Positions 40,000 through 49,683 of a DNA stretch of 64,000 nt are shown here, piece by piece; position 1 is the first letter of the stretch; the number at the start of each line of letters is the position of its first letter. The DNA comes from Streptomyces sp. NRRL S-31 (lineage in GTDB: Bacteria > Actinomycetota > Actinomycetes > Streptomycetales > Streptomycetaceae): contig NZ_JOCB01000035.1 in assembly GCF_000718775.1 (NCBI RefSeq), positions 1 through 64,000 on the forward strand, read 5' to 3'. Both the position numbers and the translations under genes were made by a program. Below the pieces are notes generated by a model. The model was not told where the DNA came from, ran no database searches, and saw only the letters and a list, made by a program, of their open reading frames with translations.

Positions 40000-42900
40000 A
40001 TGGTCAGTTCCGCACACCGAGCCCTGGACGGCTTCTCCCCCGCGACCCGCGGCTGGTTCACGGGGGCCTTCTCCGCGCCCACCGCCGCCCAGGCGGGCGC
40101 GTGGCAGGCCATCGGCGAGGGCTCGGACGTGCTGGTGGTCGCCCCGACCGGCTCCGGCAAGACGCTGGCCGCGTTCCTCGCCGCGCTGGACCAGCTGGCC
40201 TCCGCCCCGCCCCCGGCCGACCCGAGGAAGCGCTGCCGGGTGCTGTACGTGTCCCCGCTGAAGGCGCTGGCGGTCGACGTCGAGCGCAATCTGCGCAGCC
40301 CGCTGACCGGCATCCGCCAGGAGTCCGTGCGCCTGGGGCTGCCCGAGCCGGAGGTCCGGGTCGGCATCCGCTCCGGCGACACCCCGGCCGCCGAGCGCCG
40401 CGCCCTGTCCACGCGCCCGCCGGACATCCTGATCACCACCCCCGAGTCGCTGTTCCTGATGCTGACGTCGGCCATGCGCGACGCGCTCACGGGCGTGGAG
40501 ACGGTGATCCTGGACGAGGTGCACGCGGTGGCGGGCACCAAGCGCGGCGCCCACCTCGCGCTCTCCCTGGAGCGGCTGGACGAGCTGCTGCCGAAGCCGG
40601 CCCGCCGGATCGGGCTGTCGGCGACCGTGCGCCCGGTGGACGAGGTGGCCCGCTATCTGTCCCCGCGCCGCAAGGTGGAGATCGTCCAGCCGGAGTCCGG
40701 CAAGGAGTTCGACCTCTCCGTGGTCGTCCCGGTCGAGGACATGGGCGAGCTGGGCGGCTCCCCGGCGGCCGACGCCGCCGAGGGAGCGGAGCGGCCGTCG
40801 ATCTGGCCGCAGGTGGAGGAGCGGATCGCCGACCTGGTCCAGTCCCACCGGTCGACGATCGTCTTCGCCAACTCCCGCCGGCTGGCCGAGCGGCTGTGCA
40901 ACCGGCTCAACGAGATCGCGTACGAGCGCGCCACCGACGAGACCCTGGAGGAGCACCATTCCCCGGCGCAGCTGATGGGCGGTTCGGGCGCGGCGCAGGG
41001 CGCGCCCGCGGTGATCGCCCGGGCGCACCACGGCTCGGTCTCCAAGGAGCAGCGCGCCCTGGTGGAGGAGGACCTGAAGGCCGGCCGGCTGCCCGCGGTG
41101 GTGGCCACCTCCAGCCTCGAGCTGGGCATCGACATGGGTGCCGTCGATCTCGTCGTGCAGGTGGAGTCCCCGCCCTCGGTCGCCTCCGGACTCCAGCGCG
41201 TGGGCCGCGCGGGGCACCAGGTCGGCGCCGTCTCCACGGGTGTCGTCTTCCCGAAGTACCGGGGTGACCTCGTCCAGGCGGCCGTGGTGACCGAGCGGAT
41301 GCGCTCGGGCGCCATCGAGTCGCTGAAGGTGCCGGCGAACCCGCTGGACGTGCTCGCGCAGCAGCTGGTCGCCATGACGGCGCTGGACACCTGGCAGTTC
41401 GACGACCTGCTGGCCGTGGTCCGCCGCGCGGCCCCGTTCGCCTCGCTGCCCGACTCGGCGTTCACGGCGGTGCTGGACATGCTCGCGGGCCGCTATCCGT
41501 CGGACGCGTTCGCGGAGCTGCGCCCGCGTGTGGTGTGGGACCGCGTGACCGGCGACATCACCGGCCGCCCGGGCGCCCAGCGCCTCGCCGTCACCTCCGG
41601 CGGCACGATCCCGGACCGCGGACTGTTCGGGGTCTTCCTCGCCGGCTCCGACCCCAAGAAGGGCGGCGGCCGGGTCGGTGAGCTGGACGAGGAGATGGTC
41701 TACGAGTCCCGGGTGGGCGACGTCTTCACGCTGGGCACGAGTTCCTGGCGGATCGAGGACATCACCCGCGACCGCGTCCTGGTCTCGCCCGCGCCGGGCG
41801 TGCCGGGCCGGCTGCCCTTCTGGAAGGGCGACCAGCTGGGCCGTCCGCTGGAGCTGGGCCGCGCGGTGGGCGCGTTCCTGCGCGAGGTCGGCTCGCTGCC
41901 CAAGGACGACGCGCGGCTGCGGCTGCTGACGGCCGGGCTGGACGCGTGGGCGGCGGACAACGTGCTGTCGTACCTGGACGAGCAGCGCGAGGCGTGCGGC
42001 CATGTCCCGGACGACCGCACGATCGTCGTGGAGCGGTTCCGGGACGAGCTGGGCGACTGGCGGGTGGTCGTCCACTCCCCCTTCGGCGCCCAGGTGCACG
42101 CACCCTGGGCGCTCGCCCTGGGCGCCCGGCTGTCGGAGCGGTACGGCATGGACGCACAGGTCATGCACGCCGACGACGGCATCGTGCTGCGACTGCCCGA
42201 CGCCGATCTGATGGGTCTGGACCTGCTCGACCGGGAGCCCGCGAAGGTGGGCACCGAGTACGACGGGGAGCGGGCGCCGGTCGGCGCGGCGGACGTCGCG
42301 TTCGACAAGGGCGAGGTCGACCAGATCGTCACCGACCAGGTCGGTGGTTCGGCGCTGTTCGCTTCCCGGTTCCGCGAGTGCGCCGCACGCGCGCTGCTGC
42401 TGCCGCGCCGCAGCCCCGGCAAGCGCACCCCGCTGTGGCAGCAGCGCCAGCGGGCGGCCCAGCTGCTCCAGGTGGCCAGCGAGTTCGGCTCGTTCCCGAT
42501 CGTGCTGGAGGCGGTCCGCGAATGCCTCCAGGACGTCTTCGACGTTCCCGGGCTGACCGAGCTGATGGGCGACATCGAGTCCCGCAGGGTGCGGCTGGTG
42601 GAGGTCACCACCCCGGAGCCGTCCCCGTTCGCCCGCTCCCTGCTCTTCGGCTACGTCGCGCAGTTCCTGTACGAGGGCGACTCCCCGCTGGCCGAGCGCC
42701 GCGCGGCCGCGCTGTCCCTGGACTCGCGCCTGCTGGCCGAGCTGCTGGGCCAGGCGGAGCTGCGCGAACTGCTCGACGCGGAGGTGCTGACCGAGCTGGA
42801 GCGGGAACTCCAGTGGCTCACCGAGGACCGCCGGGTCAAGGACGTCGAGGGCGTCGCCGACGTGCTCCGCCTGCTCGGCCCGCTGACCGACGCCGAACTG

Positions 42901-45018
42901 GTCGCGCGGGGCGCGGACGCGCAGTGGGCGCGGGAACTGGCCGGGGCGCGCCGGGCCATCAAGGTCCGGATCGCGGGCGTGGACCACTGGGCGGCCGTGG
43001 AGGACGCCGGCCGGCTGCGCGACGCGCTCGGCACGGCGCTGCCGGTCGGTGTCCCGGAGGCGTTCACCGAGCCGGTCAAGGATCCGCTGGGCGACCTCCT
43101 CGCGCGCTATGCCCGTACGCACGGCCCGTTCACCTCGGCGACGGCGGCGGCCCGGTTCGGGCTGGGCGTGGCGGTCACCGAGGGTGCGCTCCAGCGGCTG
43201 GCCGCGGCCGGCCGGATCGTACAGGGCGAGTTCCACCCGGCCGGGATCGGCCAGGAGTGGTGCGACGCCGCCGTGCTGCGCCGACTGCGCCGCCGCTCCC
43301 TGGCAGCGCTGCGACACGAGTTGGAGCCCGTGCCGCCCGCCGCGCTCGCGCAGTTCCTGCCGCAGTGGCAGCACATCGGCAAGGGCCATGGGCTGCGCGG
43401 CATCGACGGCCTGGTGCGCGCCGTCGAGCAGTTGCAGGGCGCCTCGGTACCGGCCTCCGCGCTGGAGAAGCTGGTGCTGCCCTCCCGCGTGGCGAACTAC
43501 ACGCCCTCGATGCTGGACGAGCTGACCGCCGCGGGCGAGGTGGTGTGGGCCGGGGCTGGCTCCCTGCCCGGCAAGGACGGCTGGGTCTCGCTCCTCCTGG
43601 CGGACGCGGCCCCGCTGCTGCTCCCGGCACCGCACCCGCTGGAGCTGACCGCGCTCCACCAGTCGGTCCTGGACGCCCTCTCCGGCGGCTACGGCCTGTT
43701 CTTCCGGCAGATCGCCGACCAGGTCCGCGCCACCACGCACCCCGAGGCCACCGACCCCCAGCTGGCCGACGCGCTCTGGGACCTCGCCTGGTCGGGCCGG
43801 CTCACCAACGACACGCTCGCGCCGATGCGGGCCCTGCTGGGCTCCGGTCGTACGGCGGGCTCGACCGCGCACCGCGCCAAGCGCGCCGTACCGCGCGGGC
43901 GCTACGGCTCCCTGACGGCCGCCGCGCGCACCGCCTCCCGCACGGGTCCGCCGACCGTCGCCGGCCGCTGGTCGCTGCTGCCCGCGGCCGAGCCGGACGT
44001 CACCGTGCGGGCGCACGCGCTGGCCCGGACGCTGCTGGACCGGCACGGCGTGGTCACCCGGGGCGCGGTCGCCGCGGAGGGCGTCGAAGGCGGTTTCTCG
44101 GCGGTGTACCGGGTGCTGTCCGTGTTCGAGGAGAGCGGTCAGGCCCGGCGGGGGTACGTGGTCGAGGGACTGGGCGCGGCGCAGTTCGCGATGGACGGCG
44201 CGGTGGACCGGCTCCGCGCGGTGGCGAACGCCCGTGAGCGGGCCGAGGGCCTGCCCGGACCGGTCCGTCCGAACGGCTTCGGTGTCCCGGGGACCGCGAA
44301 CGGCTTCGCCGGCCAGGGGTTCCCGGACCCGTTCGACACGACGGTCACCGCCGGCACCGCGCACGGCCATGCTCCCCCCGGCCCCTTCGACGGGGCGGAC
44401 CCCGGTCTTCCCCACCCCGGCCCGGACGGCGACTTCACCTGGCCGCCGGACGACCACTCCGCCGCCGGCGCGGGTACCTCCCCGCGCGACCTCGCCGACC
44501 CGTTCGCCTCCCCCGGCTACGGCGGCCCCCGCGGCGGCGGCACCTCCTACGGTTCGTCCGCCTCGTACGGTCCGGCCGGCCGTAGCCCCGGACAGGGCTA
44601 CGGCCGCGCGGGCTCCGCCGCGCCCGATCCCCGCGCCGTGGTCCTCGCCGCGGCCGACCCCGCCAACGCCTACGGTTCCGCGCTGCCCTGGCCCGAGCCG
44701 CCGACCGGTGCCGGGCACAAGCCGGGCCGCAAGGCGGGTTCACTGGTGGTCCTAGTGGAGGGCGAGCTGACGCTCTACATGGAGCGCGGCGGCAAGACGC
44801 TGTTGGCCTGGCCCACCACACCGGACACCGCCGCGGCGGACGACCCCCGGCTGCGGACGGCCGCCGAGGCGCTGGCCGCGGCGGCCCGCGCGGGTTCGCT
44901 GGGCACGGTCACGGTCGAGCGGATCAACGGCGCCCAGGCGCTGACCTCCCCGGCCGGTGCCCTGCTGGAGGCGGCGGGCTTCGTGGCGACTCCGCGCGGT
45001 CTGCGCCTGAGAGCGTGA
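40000..45018 (+). CDS. lhr: Lhr-type superfamily 2 DNA helicase
   Basis: 1672 residues. Two RecA-like helicase lobes (about 1-430: Walker A APTGSGKT near 49, DEVH box ILDEVHAVAG near 170, SAT motif, and QRVGRAGHQ near 397), then the Lhr-specific winged-helix and beta-barrel core and the long C-terminal region of full-length Lhr. ATP-dependent 3'-5' translocase unwinding RNA:DNA hybrids, linked to repair. An insertion of about 140 residues (about 1413-1553) is Gly/Pro/Ser/Asp-rich and disordered (TANGFAGQGFPDPFD, GGPRGGGTSYGSSASYGPAG). The next gene encodes an endonuclease VIII-type glycosylase; the two are paired in mycobacteria too. ATG at 40000 with AGGATGG. Confidence 0.95.
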   Translation: MVSSAHRALDGFSPATRGWFTGAFSAPTAAQAGAWQAIGEGSDVLVVAPTGSGKTLAAFLAALDQLASAPPPADPRKRCRVLYVSPLKALAVDVERNLRSPLTGIRQESVRLGLPEPEVRVGIRSGDTPAAERRALSTRPPDILITTPESLFLMLTSAMRDALTGVETVILDEVHAVAGTKRGAHLALSLERLDELLPKPARRIGLSATVRPVDEVARYLSPRRKVEIVQPESGKEFDLSVVVPVEDMGELGGSPAADAAEGAERPSIWPQVEERIADLVQSHRSTIVFANSRRLAERLCNRLNEIAYERATDETLEEHHSPAQLMGGSGAAQGAPAVIARAHHGSVSKEQRALVEEDLKAGRLPAVVATSSLELGIDMGAVDLVVQVESPPSVASGLQRVGRAGHQVGAVSTGVVFPKYRGDLVQAAVVTERMRSGAIESLKVPANPLDVLAQQLVAMTALDTWQFDDLLAVVRRAAPFASLPDSAFTAVLDMLAGRYPSDAFAELRPRVVWDRVTGDITGRPGAQRLAVTSGGTIPDRGLFGVFLAGSDPKKGGGRVGELDEEMVYESRVGDVFTLGTSSWRIEDITRDRVLVSPAPGVPGRLPFWKGDQLGRPLELGRAVGAFLREVGSLPKDDARLRLLTAGLDAWAADNVLSYLDEQREACGHVPDDRTIVVERFRDELGDWRVVVHSPFGAQVHAPWALALGARLSERYGMDAQVMHADDGIVLRLPDADLMGLDLLDREPAKVGTEYDGERAPVGAADVAFDKGEVDQIVTDQVGGSALFASRFRECAARALLLPRRSPGKRTPLWQQRQRAAQLLQVASEFGSFPIVLEAVRECLQDVFDVPGLTELMGDIESRRVRLVEVTTPEPSPFARSLLFGYVAQFLYEGDSPLAERRAAALSLDSRLLAELLGQAELRELLDAEVLTELERELQWLTEDRRVKDVEGVADVLRLLGPLTDAELVARGADAQWARELAGARRAIKVRIAGVDHWAAVEDAGRLRDALGTALPVGVPEAFTEPVKDPLGDLLARYARTHGPFTSATAAARFGLGVAVTEGALQRLAAAGRIVQGEFHPAGIGQEWCDAAVLRRLRRRSLAALRHELEPVPPAALAQFLPQWQHIGKGHGLRGIDGLVRAVEQLQGASVPASALEKLVLPSRVANYTPSMLDELTAAGEVVWAGAGSLPGKDGWVSLLLADAAPLLLPAPHPLELTALHQSVLDALSGGYGLFFRQIADQVRATTHPEATDPQLADALWDLAWSGRLTNDTLAPMRALLGSGRTAGSTAHRAKRAVPRGRYGSLTAAARTASRTGPPTVAGRWSLLPAAEPDVTVRAHALARTLLDRHGVVTRGAVAAEGVEGGFSAVYRVLSVFEESGQARRGYVVEGLGAAQFAMDGAVDRLRAVANARERAEGLPGPVRPNGFGVPGTANGFAGQGFPDPFDTTVTAGTAHGHAPPGPFDGADPGLPHPGPDGDFTWPPDDHSAAGAGTSPRDLADPFASPGYGGPRGGGTSYGSSASYGPAGRSPGQGYGRAGSAAPDPRAVVLAAADPANAYGSALPWPEPPTGAGHKPGRKAGSLVVLVEGELTLYMERGGKTLLAWPTTPDTAAADDPRLRTAAEALAAAARAGSLGTVTVERINGAQALTSPAGALLEAAGFVATPRGLRLRA

Positions 45019-45144
45019 CCGGCACCGGGCCACAACCCGCGCTGCCGGACACCTCACGGGCACAGCCACCGGCCCCGCACCCCGCACTCGCGGCCCGGGG
45101 CGCCGGCTTCCCCTCGTCACCCGTCACCGTGGCAGGCTTGACGC

Positions 45145-45990
45145 ATGCCCGAAGGTGACACGGTCTGGCAGGCCGCGCGGCGGTTGCACGAGGCCCTCGC
45201 GGGCAAGGCGCTGACCCGCAGCGACTTCCGCGTGCCCCAGTACGCGACGGTGGACCTGACCGGCCGCAGGGTGCTCGACACGATCCCGCGCGGCAAACAC
45301 CTGCTGACCCGGTTCGAGGGCGGCCTGAGCCTGCACACCCACCTGCGCATGGAGGGCGCGTGGAAGGTGTACGGCCCGGGCGAGCGCTGGCGGGGAGGAC
45401 CGGCCCACCAGATCCGGTTGATCCTCGGTGCCGCCGACCGTACCGCCGTCGGCTACCGCCTCCAGGTCCTGGAGCTGCTGCGCACGGCCGAGGAGGAACG
45501 GGTCGTCGGCCACCTCGGCCCCGACCTGCTCGGCCCGGACTGGAATCCCGAGCGCGCCCTGGCCAACGTCCTCGCCGATCCCGCCCGCCAGCTCGGCGAG
45601 GCCCTGCTGGACCAGCGCAATCTGGCCGGCATCGGCAACGTCTACAAGAGCGAGTTGTGCTTCCTGCTCGGTGTGACCCCCTGGCTGCCGGTCGGCGCGC
45701 TCCCCGGGGACCGCGCCGAGAAGCTGCCCGGCCTGGCCAAGCGGCTCCTGGAGGCGAACCGCGACCGCCCGGTCCGGCAGACCACCGGCCTGCCCCGGTA
45801 CGACCTGTTCGTCTACGGCCGCGCGCCCCGGCCATGCCTGCGCTGCCGCACCCCGGTCCGGGTGGCCGACCAGAGCGACGGCTCCCAGGAGCGCCCCACC
45901 TACTGGTGCCCCACCTGCCAGACGGGTCCCGCGCCCGCGCCCGACTCCCCCCAGCGCTGGCGCGACCGCTACCCCCGCCGCACCGACTGA
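45145..45990 (+). CDS. nei: Endonuclease VIII-like DNA glycosylase (Nei2)
   Basis: 281 residues, Fpg/Nei family. MPEGDT at the N-terminus supplies the catalytic Pro2 (Schiff base) and Glu3; Lys in PRGKHLL is conserved; helix-two-turns-helix around LLDQRNLAGIGNVYKSE; and a C-terminal zinc finger CLRC...YWCPTC. It removes oxidised pyrimidines and nicks by beta/delta elimination. It follows lhr by 126 bases and is likely functionally tied to it. Confidence 0.95.
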   Translation: MPEGDTVWQAARRLHEALAGKALTRSDFRVPQYATVDLTGRRVLDTIPRGKHLLTRFEGGLSLHTHLRMEGAWKVYGPGERWRGGPAHQIRLILGAADRTAVGYRLQVLELLRTAEEERVVGHLGPDLLGPDWNPERALANVLADPARQLGEALLDQRNLAGIGNVYKSELCFLLGVTPWLPVGALPGDRAEKLPGLAKRLLEANRDRPVRQTTGLPRYDLFVYGRAPRPCLRCRTPVRVADQSDGSQERPTYWCPTCQTGPAPAPDSPQRWRDRYPRRTD

Positions 45991-46063
45991 GCACCCGCCG
46001 GCCCGCACCCCACCCGGTCCGCGGCGGCCCGGGCACGGTCCGGCCGCCGACCTGAACCCCGCC

Positions 46064-46084
46064 CCGTCAATTGACGGACCGTCA
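46064..46084. promoter_or_regulatory. Overlapping palindromes at the -35 region of the SDR promoter
   Basis: CCGTCAATTGACGG (46064-46077) is a perfect 14-bp palindrome, and TGACGGACCGTCA (46072-46084) a second one sharing bases with it. They cover the -35 box TTGACG, the pattern of a TetR-type operator. No tetR gene is adjacent. Confidence 0.6.
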
Positions 46085-46100
46085 GAAACGCTCGTACGGT
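46071..46100 (+). promoter_or_regulatory. Leaderless-type promoter of the SDR gene
   Basis: TTGACG (46071-46076), an 18-base spacer, and TACGGT (46095-46100); the ATG follows six bases later at 46107, with only C residues between. Confidence 0.65.
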
Positions 46101-46106
46101 CCCCCC

Positions 46107-46871
46107 ATGCCCCCCACCGCGTACGACCTCGGCGGGCGTACCGCCTTCGTCACCGGAGCCGCCGGCGGCATCGGACGGGCCTCCGCCGTACTGCTCGCCG
46201 AGGCGGGCGCGACGGTGCACTGCGCCGACCTGGACGCGGACGGCCTGGACGGTACGGCCGCACTGATCAAGGAGCGCGGCGGCACGGCCCGTCCGCACGT
46301 CCTGGACGTCACCGACCGCCCCCGGCTCGCCCGGGCGGTCCGCTCCTGCGGGCGTCTGGACGTGCCGGCCGCGATCGCCGGGATCATGCACAGCAGCCCG
46401 GTGCTGGAGACCCGGGACGAGGATCTGGACCGGGTGCTGAACGTCAACTTCAAGGCGGCGCTGTACGCCTGCCAGGAGGCGGCCCGGCTGATGCTGGCCC
46501 ACGGGACCCGCGGCAGTATCGTCACCATGGCCTCCGGCGCGGTCGACACCGGTGGAGCGGGACTGCTCTGCTACGGCGCGGCGAAGGCAGCCGTGGTGCA
46601 ACTGACCAGGACGCCGGCCACCGAGGTGGGACCGCGCGGTATCAGGGTCAACGCGATCGCGCCGGGCTGGATCCGCACGCCCATGACCGACCGCCACGAC
46701 CGCGCGGCACAGGCGCACACCGAGGCCGTGATGACCCGGATGACGCCGCTGGGCCGGGCCGGTGAACCGGACGACGTCGCGCACGCGGTGCCGTACCTGG
46801 CGTCGGATGCCTCGGGATTCACGACGGGCCAGATACTCCGCCCGAACGGGGGCGTGGCGATGCCCTGGTGA
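46107..46871 (+). CDS. Short-chain dehydrogenase/reductase
   Basis: 254 residues. TGAAGGIG Rossmann motif near residue 17, CADLD after beta-2 (NAD preference), catalytic Ser in TMASGAV, CYGAAK as the Y-x3-K, and the C-terminal FTTGQILRPNGGVAMPW typical of FabG-like SDRs. Substrate unknown. ATG at 46107 placed directly behind a promoter. Its 3' end overlaps the convergent small membrane protein gene by about 50 bases. Confidence 0.9.
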   Translation: MPPTAYDLGGRTAFVTGAAGGIGRASAVLLAEAGATVHCADLDADGLDGTAALIKERGGTARPHVLDVTDRPRLARAVRSCGRLDVPAAIAGIMHSSPVLETRDEDLDRVLNVNFKAALYACQEAARLMLAHGTRGSIVTMASGAVDTGGAGLLCYGAAKAAVVQLTRTPATEVGPRGIRVNAIAPGWIRTPMTDRHDRAAQAHTEAVMTRMTPLGRAGEPDDVAHAVPYLASDASGFTTGQILRPNGGVAMPW

Positions 46872-47097
46872 GGCTCCCGGCCCGCCAGGCAGCCCCCCAG
46901 CGCCCCGTCCGCACGGCCCCGGCCGCACGCGTCTCGGGCGCACAGTGCACGGGCAGCACGCTCAGCCCCCAGCCGCCGAGCGCGACGGCACCTTCCACCG
47001 CGGCCGAGCCCGTGCCGGTGGCGAGCCGCAGCACGGCCCACCACCACACCACCCCCAGCCCCAGCGCCGTCCCCCGGCGCACTATCCGCCCCACCAT
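46819..47097 (-). CDS. Small membrane protein
   Basis: About 92 residues with hydrophobic segments around TALGLGVVWWWAVLRLATGTG and VALGGWGLSVLP. It resembles short streptomycete membrane proteins of this locus from memory; no function known. GGAGGT at 47108-47113 is best placed for the ATG at 47097. The overlap with the SDR 3' end lowers confidence; the C-terminal 30 residues lie opposite SDR codons. Confidence 0.5.
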   Translation of the reverse strand: MVGRIVRRGTALGLGVVWWWAVLRLATGTGSAAVEGAVALGGWGLSVLPVHCAPETRAAGAVRTGRWGAAWRAGSLTRASPRPRSGGVSGPS

Positions 47098-47231
47098 GCC
47101 CGCCATCACCTCCAGCCGGACGCTAGACCGTCAGACGTCCCGCGCGGGAGGCGCATCACGGGCTCACCGGTGCAACGCCGGACCACGCGGCGCACGGAAC
47201 GCCGGGTCCCTCCGGCCGCCGGCCACCTCCG

Positions 47232-47702
47232 TCACGCGTTCTCCGCCTGGAACATCCAGTGGTGCTTCTCCAGATCGGCGGTGATCCCGATGAAGATGTC
47301 CTGGGAGACGGGGTCCGGTCCTCCGGTCGCGTCCACCCGCTCCCGCATCCGGCCGATGGCCGCGCCCAGCGCGTCCACCATCGCCGAGACCGCGTCCGTG
47401 TCCTTGATCCACCCCGCCGGAGTGGTCTTGAGGCCGCTGCCCGAGGCCACCGTGGCGGCGCGGCCGTCGGGCGGCACGCCCAGCGCCGACGCCCGTTCGG
47501 CCACCGTGTCCGAGTGGGTGCGGGCGGAGGCGACGACCTCGTCCAGTTGGAGGTGGAGGGAGCGGAAGCGGGGGCCGACGATGTTCCAGTGGATCTGCTT
47601 GGCGGCCAGGGAGAGGTCGACCAGGTCGACGAGCGCCCCCTGGAGCGCCTCGGACACGGTCTTCAGGTCCGCGTCGGCCAACGGGCTCTTCACGACGTAC
47701 AT
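47232..47702 (-). CDS. dps: Dps-family ferritin-like protein
   Basis: 156 residues, four-helix bundle. Ferroxidase ligands of the Dps dimer interface are visible: KQIHWNIVG (His38), SLHLQLDEV (His50, Asp54), and HSDTVAERASALG (Asp65, Glu69). It stores iron, detoxifies peroxide and may compact DNA. There is no long basic tail for DNA binding. The position corresponds to S. coelicolor dpsB (SCO5756, from memory). ATG at 47702 with GGAGGAAGCG. Confidence 0.93.
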   Translation of the reverse strand: MYVVKSPLADADLKTVSEALQGALVDLVDLSLAAKQIHWNIVGPRFRSLHLQLDEVVASARTHSDTVAERASALGVPPDGRAATVASGSGLKTTPAGWIKDTDAVSAMVDALGAAIGRMRERVDATGGPDPVSQDIFIGITADLEKHHWMFQAENA

Positions 47703-47808
47703 CCGCTTCCTCCGGTGTTCGGCGCCGTCATGTCACTCTCACGATGACCGCACCACCCGAATGCGGCAAACGGGAGTTACCCGGACACGCACCGACGCCG
47801 GCACAGAA

Positions 47809-47860
47809 GAAGCCCCGGCCGGGCCCGCCCAGGTGTCCCTGGGAAGCCGTCCGGGGCTTC
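47809..47860. terminator. Two-tier hairpin terminator between clgR and dps
   Basis: Outer 10-bp stem GAAGCCCCGG (47809-47818) with CCGGGGCTTC (47851-47860); inside it a second perfect hairpin CCCAGG-TGTC-CCTGGG (47828-47843). It should end the clgR operon before dps. Confidence 0.85.
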
Positions 47861-47895
47861 CATCGTCTCGGGTTGTCAGACCGCGCGCGCGAACC

Positions 47896-48270
47896 TCAGG
47901 CGGCGACCACGTCCACCGCTTCCGCGGGCGCCTTGATGGTCACCCGTTCCGGTGGCACGCCGGTCACCGACACGGAACCCAGCATCGGCCGGACCGACGC
48001 GGGCACGGGCCCGGTGGCCGTGGCGGACTGGGCCAGTTCGGCGAGCGCGAGTTCGTCGCTCACCTCTCGCATGAGTTCCGACATCCGTACGTCCAGCGCG
48101 TCGCAGATGGCGGAGAGCAGCTCGGAGGAAGCCTCCTTCTGCCCCCGCTCCACCTCGGAGAGATAGCCGAGTGAGACTCGGGCGGACGAGGAGACTTCGC
48201 GCAGAGTACGGCCCTGGCGTTGGCGCTGCCGACGCAGCACGTCACCCAGCAGGCGACGGAGCAGAATCAT
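47896..48270 (-). CDS. clgR: ClgR, regulator of Clp and Lon proteases
   Basis: 124 residues. XRE-type helix-turn-helix: [30 protein letters not shown] (in two parts) matches ClgR of actinobacteria, which activates clpP1P2, clpC and lon. The C-terminus ends AVDVVAA; the terminal Ala-Ala is the signal by which ClpP degrades ClgR in S. lividans (from memory), giving feedback. ATG at 48270 with GGAGGGAGCC; an upstream in-frame start at 48303 is less likely. It follows cinA and pgsA on the same strand, the order also seen in corynebacteria. Confidence 0.93.
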   Translation of the reverse strand: MILLRRLLGDVLRRQRQRQGRTLREVSSSARVSLGYLSEVERGQKEASSELLSAICDALDVRMSELMREVSDELALAELAQSATATGPVPASVRPMLGSVSVTGVPPERVTIKAPAEAVDVVAA

Positions 48271-48379
48271 CGGTGGCTCCCTCCTCGGACCGCGTAGCCG
48301 CATCCTTCTCGCCCCACCGTACCGCCTTGCGCCGCGGCCGTGCGGGGAGCGATGTCGTGTTCACTCAGGGCTGCAAACA

Positions 48380-48925
48380 TCAAAACCCCCCGTTCCGTTC
48401 CGTATCCTGTGCCCGCTCATTCCCGGTCTGTTCGCCCGCGAGCCGCTCCAGAAGCACTGTGAGCACGCTCCGTACACTCTCCATACGAATTTCCGCACGG
48501 CTGCCGTTCAACCGCAGAGCCTCGACTTTTCCGCCACCGGCAGAACCGGACCGGGCGGTGGAAGACCCGTCGACGGCGACGAAGACCGTCCCGACGGGCT
48601 TGCCGTCCTGCGGATCGGGGCCGGCGACCCCGGTGGTCGCGATGCCCCAGTCGGCTCCCAGAGCCTTCCGGACTCCGGCCGCCATCTGGGCCGCGACCTG
48701 CGGATCCACTGCTCCGCGCTGGGCCAGCAGGGTGGCGTCGACACCCAGCAGCTCGTGTTTCAACTCGGTGGCGTAGGCGGTGACCGAGCCCCGGAACACC
48801 CGGGACGCCCCGGGTACCCCGGTGATCTCCGCCGCTACCAGGCCACCGGTCAACGACTCCGCGACGGCGAGGGTCTCGCCCCTCACGGTCAGTAGTCGCA
48901 CCAGTTCGGTGGCCCGGGAGCTCAC
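48380..48925 (-). CDS. CinA-family (PncC-like) nicotinamide-nucleotide amidase
   Basis: 181 residues, only the CinA C-terminal domain. AVAESLTGGLVAAEIT with the catalytic Ser region, TAYATELKHELLGV, AQMAAGVRKALGADWGIATTGVAGPDPQDGKPVGTVFVAV (in parts). It likely deamidates NMN in the NAD cycle; the N-terminal COG1058 domain of full CinA is absent. The GTG at 48925 overlaps the pgsA stop (GTGA), showing translational coupling. Confidence 0.92.
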   Translation of the reverse strand: MSSRATELVRLLTVRGETLAVAESLTGGLVAAEITGVPGASRVFRGSVTAYATELKHELLGVDATLLAQRGAVDPQVAAQMAAGVRKALGADWGIATTGVAGPDPQDGKPVGTVFVAVDGSSTARSGSAGGGKVEALRLNGSRAEIRMESVRSVLTVLLERLAGEQTGNERAQDTERNGGF

Positions 48926-49683
48926 GCTTCCTTCCCCTCCAACGCCGCCGCACGCTCGGCCATTCCCTGCCGACGCAGCACAATGGCTTGTCTGATGTAG
49001 TCGAGACCCGTCGCGACCGTGAGGACGACCGCCACGGCCATCACCCAGAACCTCAGGGTGGCCAGCCATCCCGTCAGTGCCAGGACGTACATCCCGACGG
49101 CCACGCCCTGGGTGAGCGTCTTCAGCTTGCCGCCGCGGCTGGCGGGGATCACGCCGTAGCGGATGACGAGGAAACGCAGCAGGGTGATGCCGAGTTCCCG
49201 GCCGAGGATCACGGCCGTGACCCACCACGGCAGATCGCCGAGGCCCGACAGACAGATGAGCGCCGCCCCCATGATCGCCTTGTCGGCGATGGGGTCGGCG
49301 ATCTTCCCGAAGTCCGTGACCAGGTTGTAGGTGCGCGCCAGATGCCCGTCGAACAGGTCGGTGATCATGGCGACGGCGAAGGACGCCCAGGCCAGCGAGC
49401 GCCAGGCCGGGTCGTAGCCGCCGTCCGCCAGCATCAGCGCCACGAAGCCGGGCACCAGGAGCAGCCGGAGCATGGTCAGCAGATTGGCGACGTTCCAGAC
49501 GCTCGCCTGGTTGACGGCCGCCGCAGCGATCTTCCCGCCGCGGGCCGGCTTCACGCCCTCGCCCGCTGCGTCGGCGGCGGAACCGGAGACCTCGGACGCC
49601 ACGCCGTCGGCCGCGGCGGCGGACCCCCGGGGGCCCGGCGCGCCGGAGGAGCCGCCCGCGGCGGATGCCGGGACTCCGGTCAT
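48922..49683 (-). CDS. pgsA: CDP-diacylglycerol-glycerol-3-phosphate phosphatidyltransferase
   Basis: 253 residues. Makes phosphatidylglycerophosphate for phosphatidylglycerol and cardiolipin. The CDP-alcohol phosphotransferase signature D-G-x2-A-R-x8-G-x3-D-x3-D is complete ([27 protein letters not shown], split here). About six membrane helices follow a disordered Gly/Ala-rich N-terminus of 55 residues. The ATG at 49683 overlaps the rimO stop (ATGA). Confidence 0.94.
   Translation of the reverse strand: MTGVPASAAGGSSGAPGPRGSAAAADGVASEVSGSAADAAGEGVKPARGGKIAAAAVNQASVWNVANLLTMLRLLLVPGFVALMLADGGYDPAWRSLAWASFAVAMITDLFDGHLARTYNLVTDFGKIADPIADKAIMGAALICLSGLGDLPWWVTAVILGRELGITLLRFLVIRYGVIPASRGGKLKTLTQGVAVGMYVLALTGWLATLRFWVMAVAVVLTVATGLDYIRQAIVLRRQGMAERAAALEGKEA

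Noticed and set aside
39877..44718. A very long open frame on the minus strand opposite lhr
   Set aside because: It is a high-G+C shadow: low-complexity Gly/Arg/Val composition, no domain, and fully opposite the well-supported helicase.
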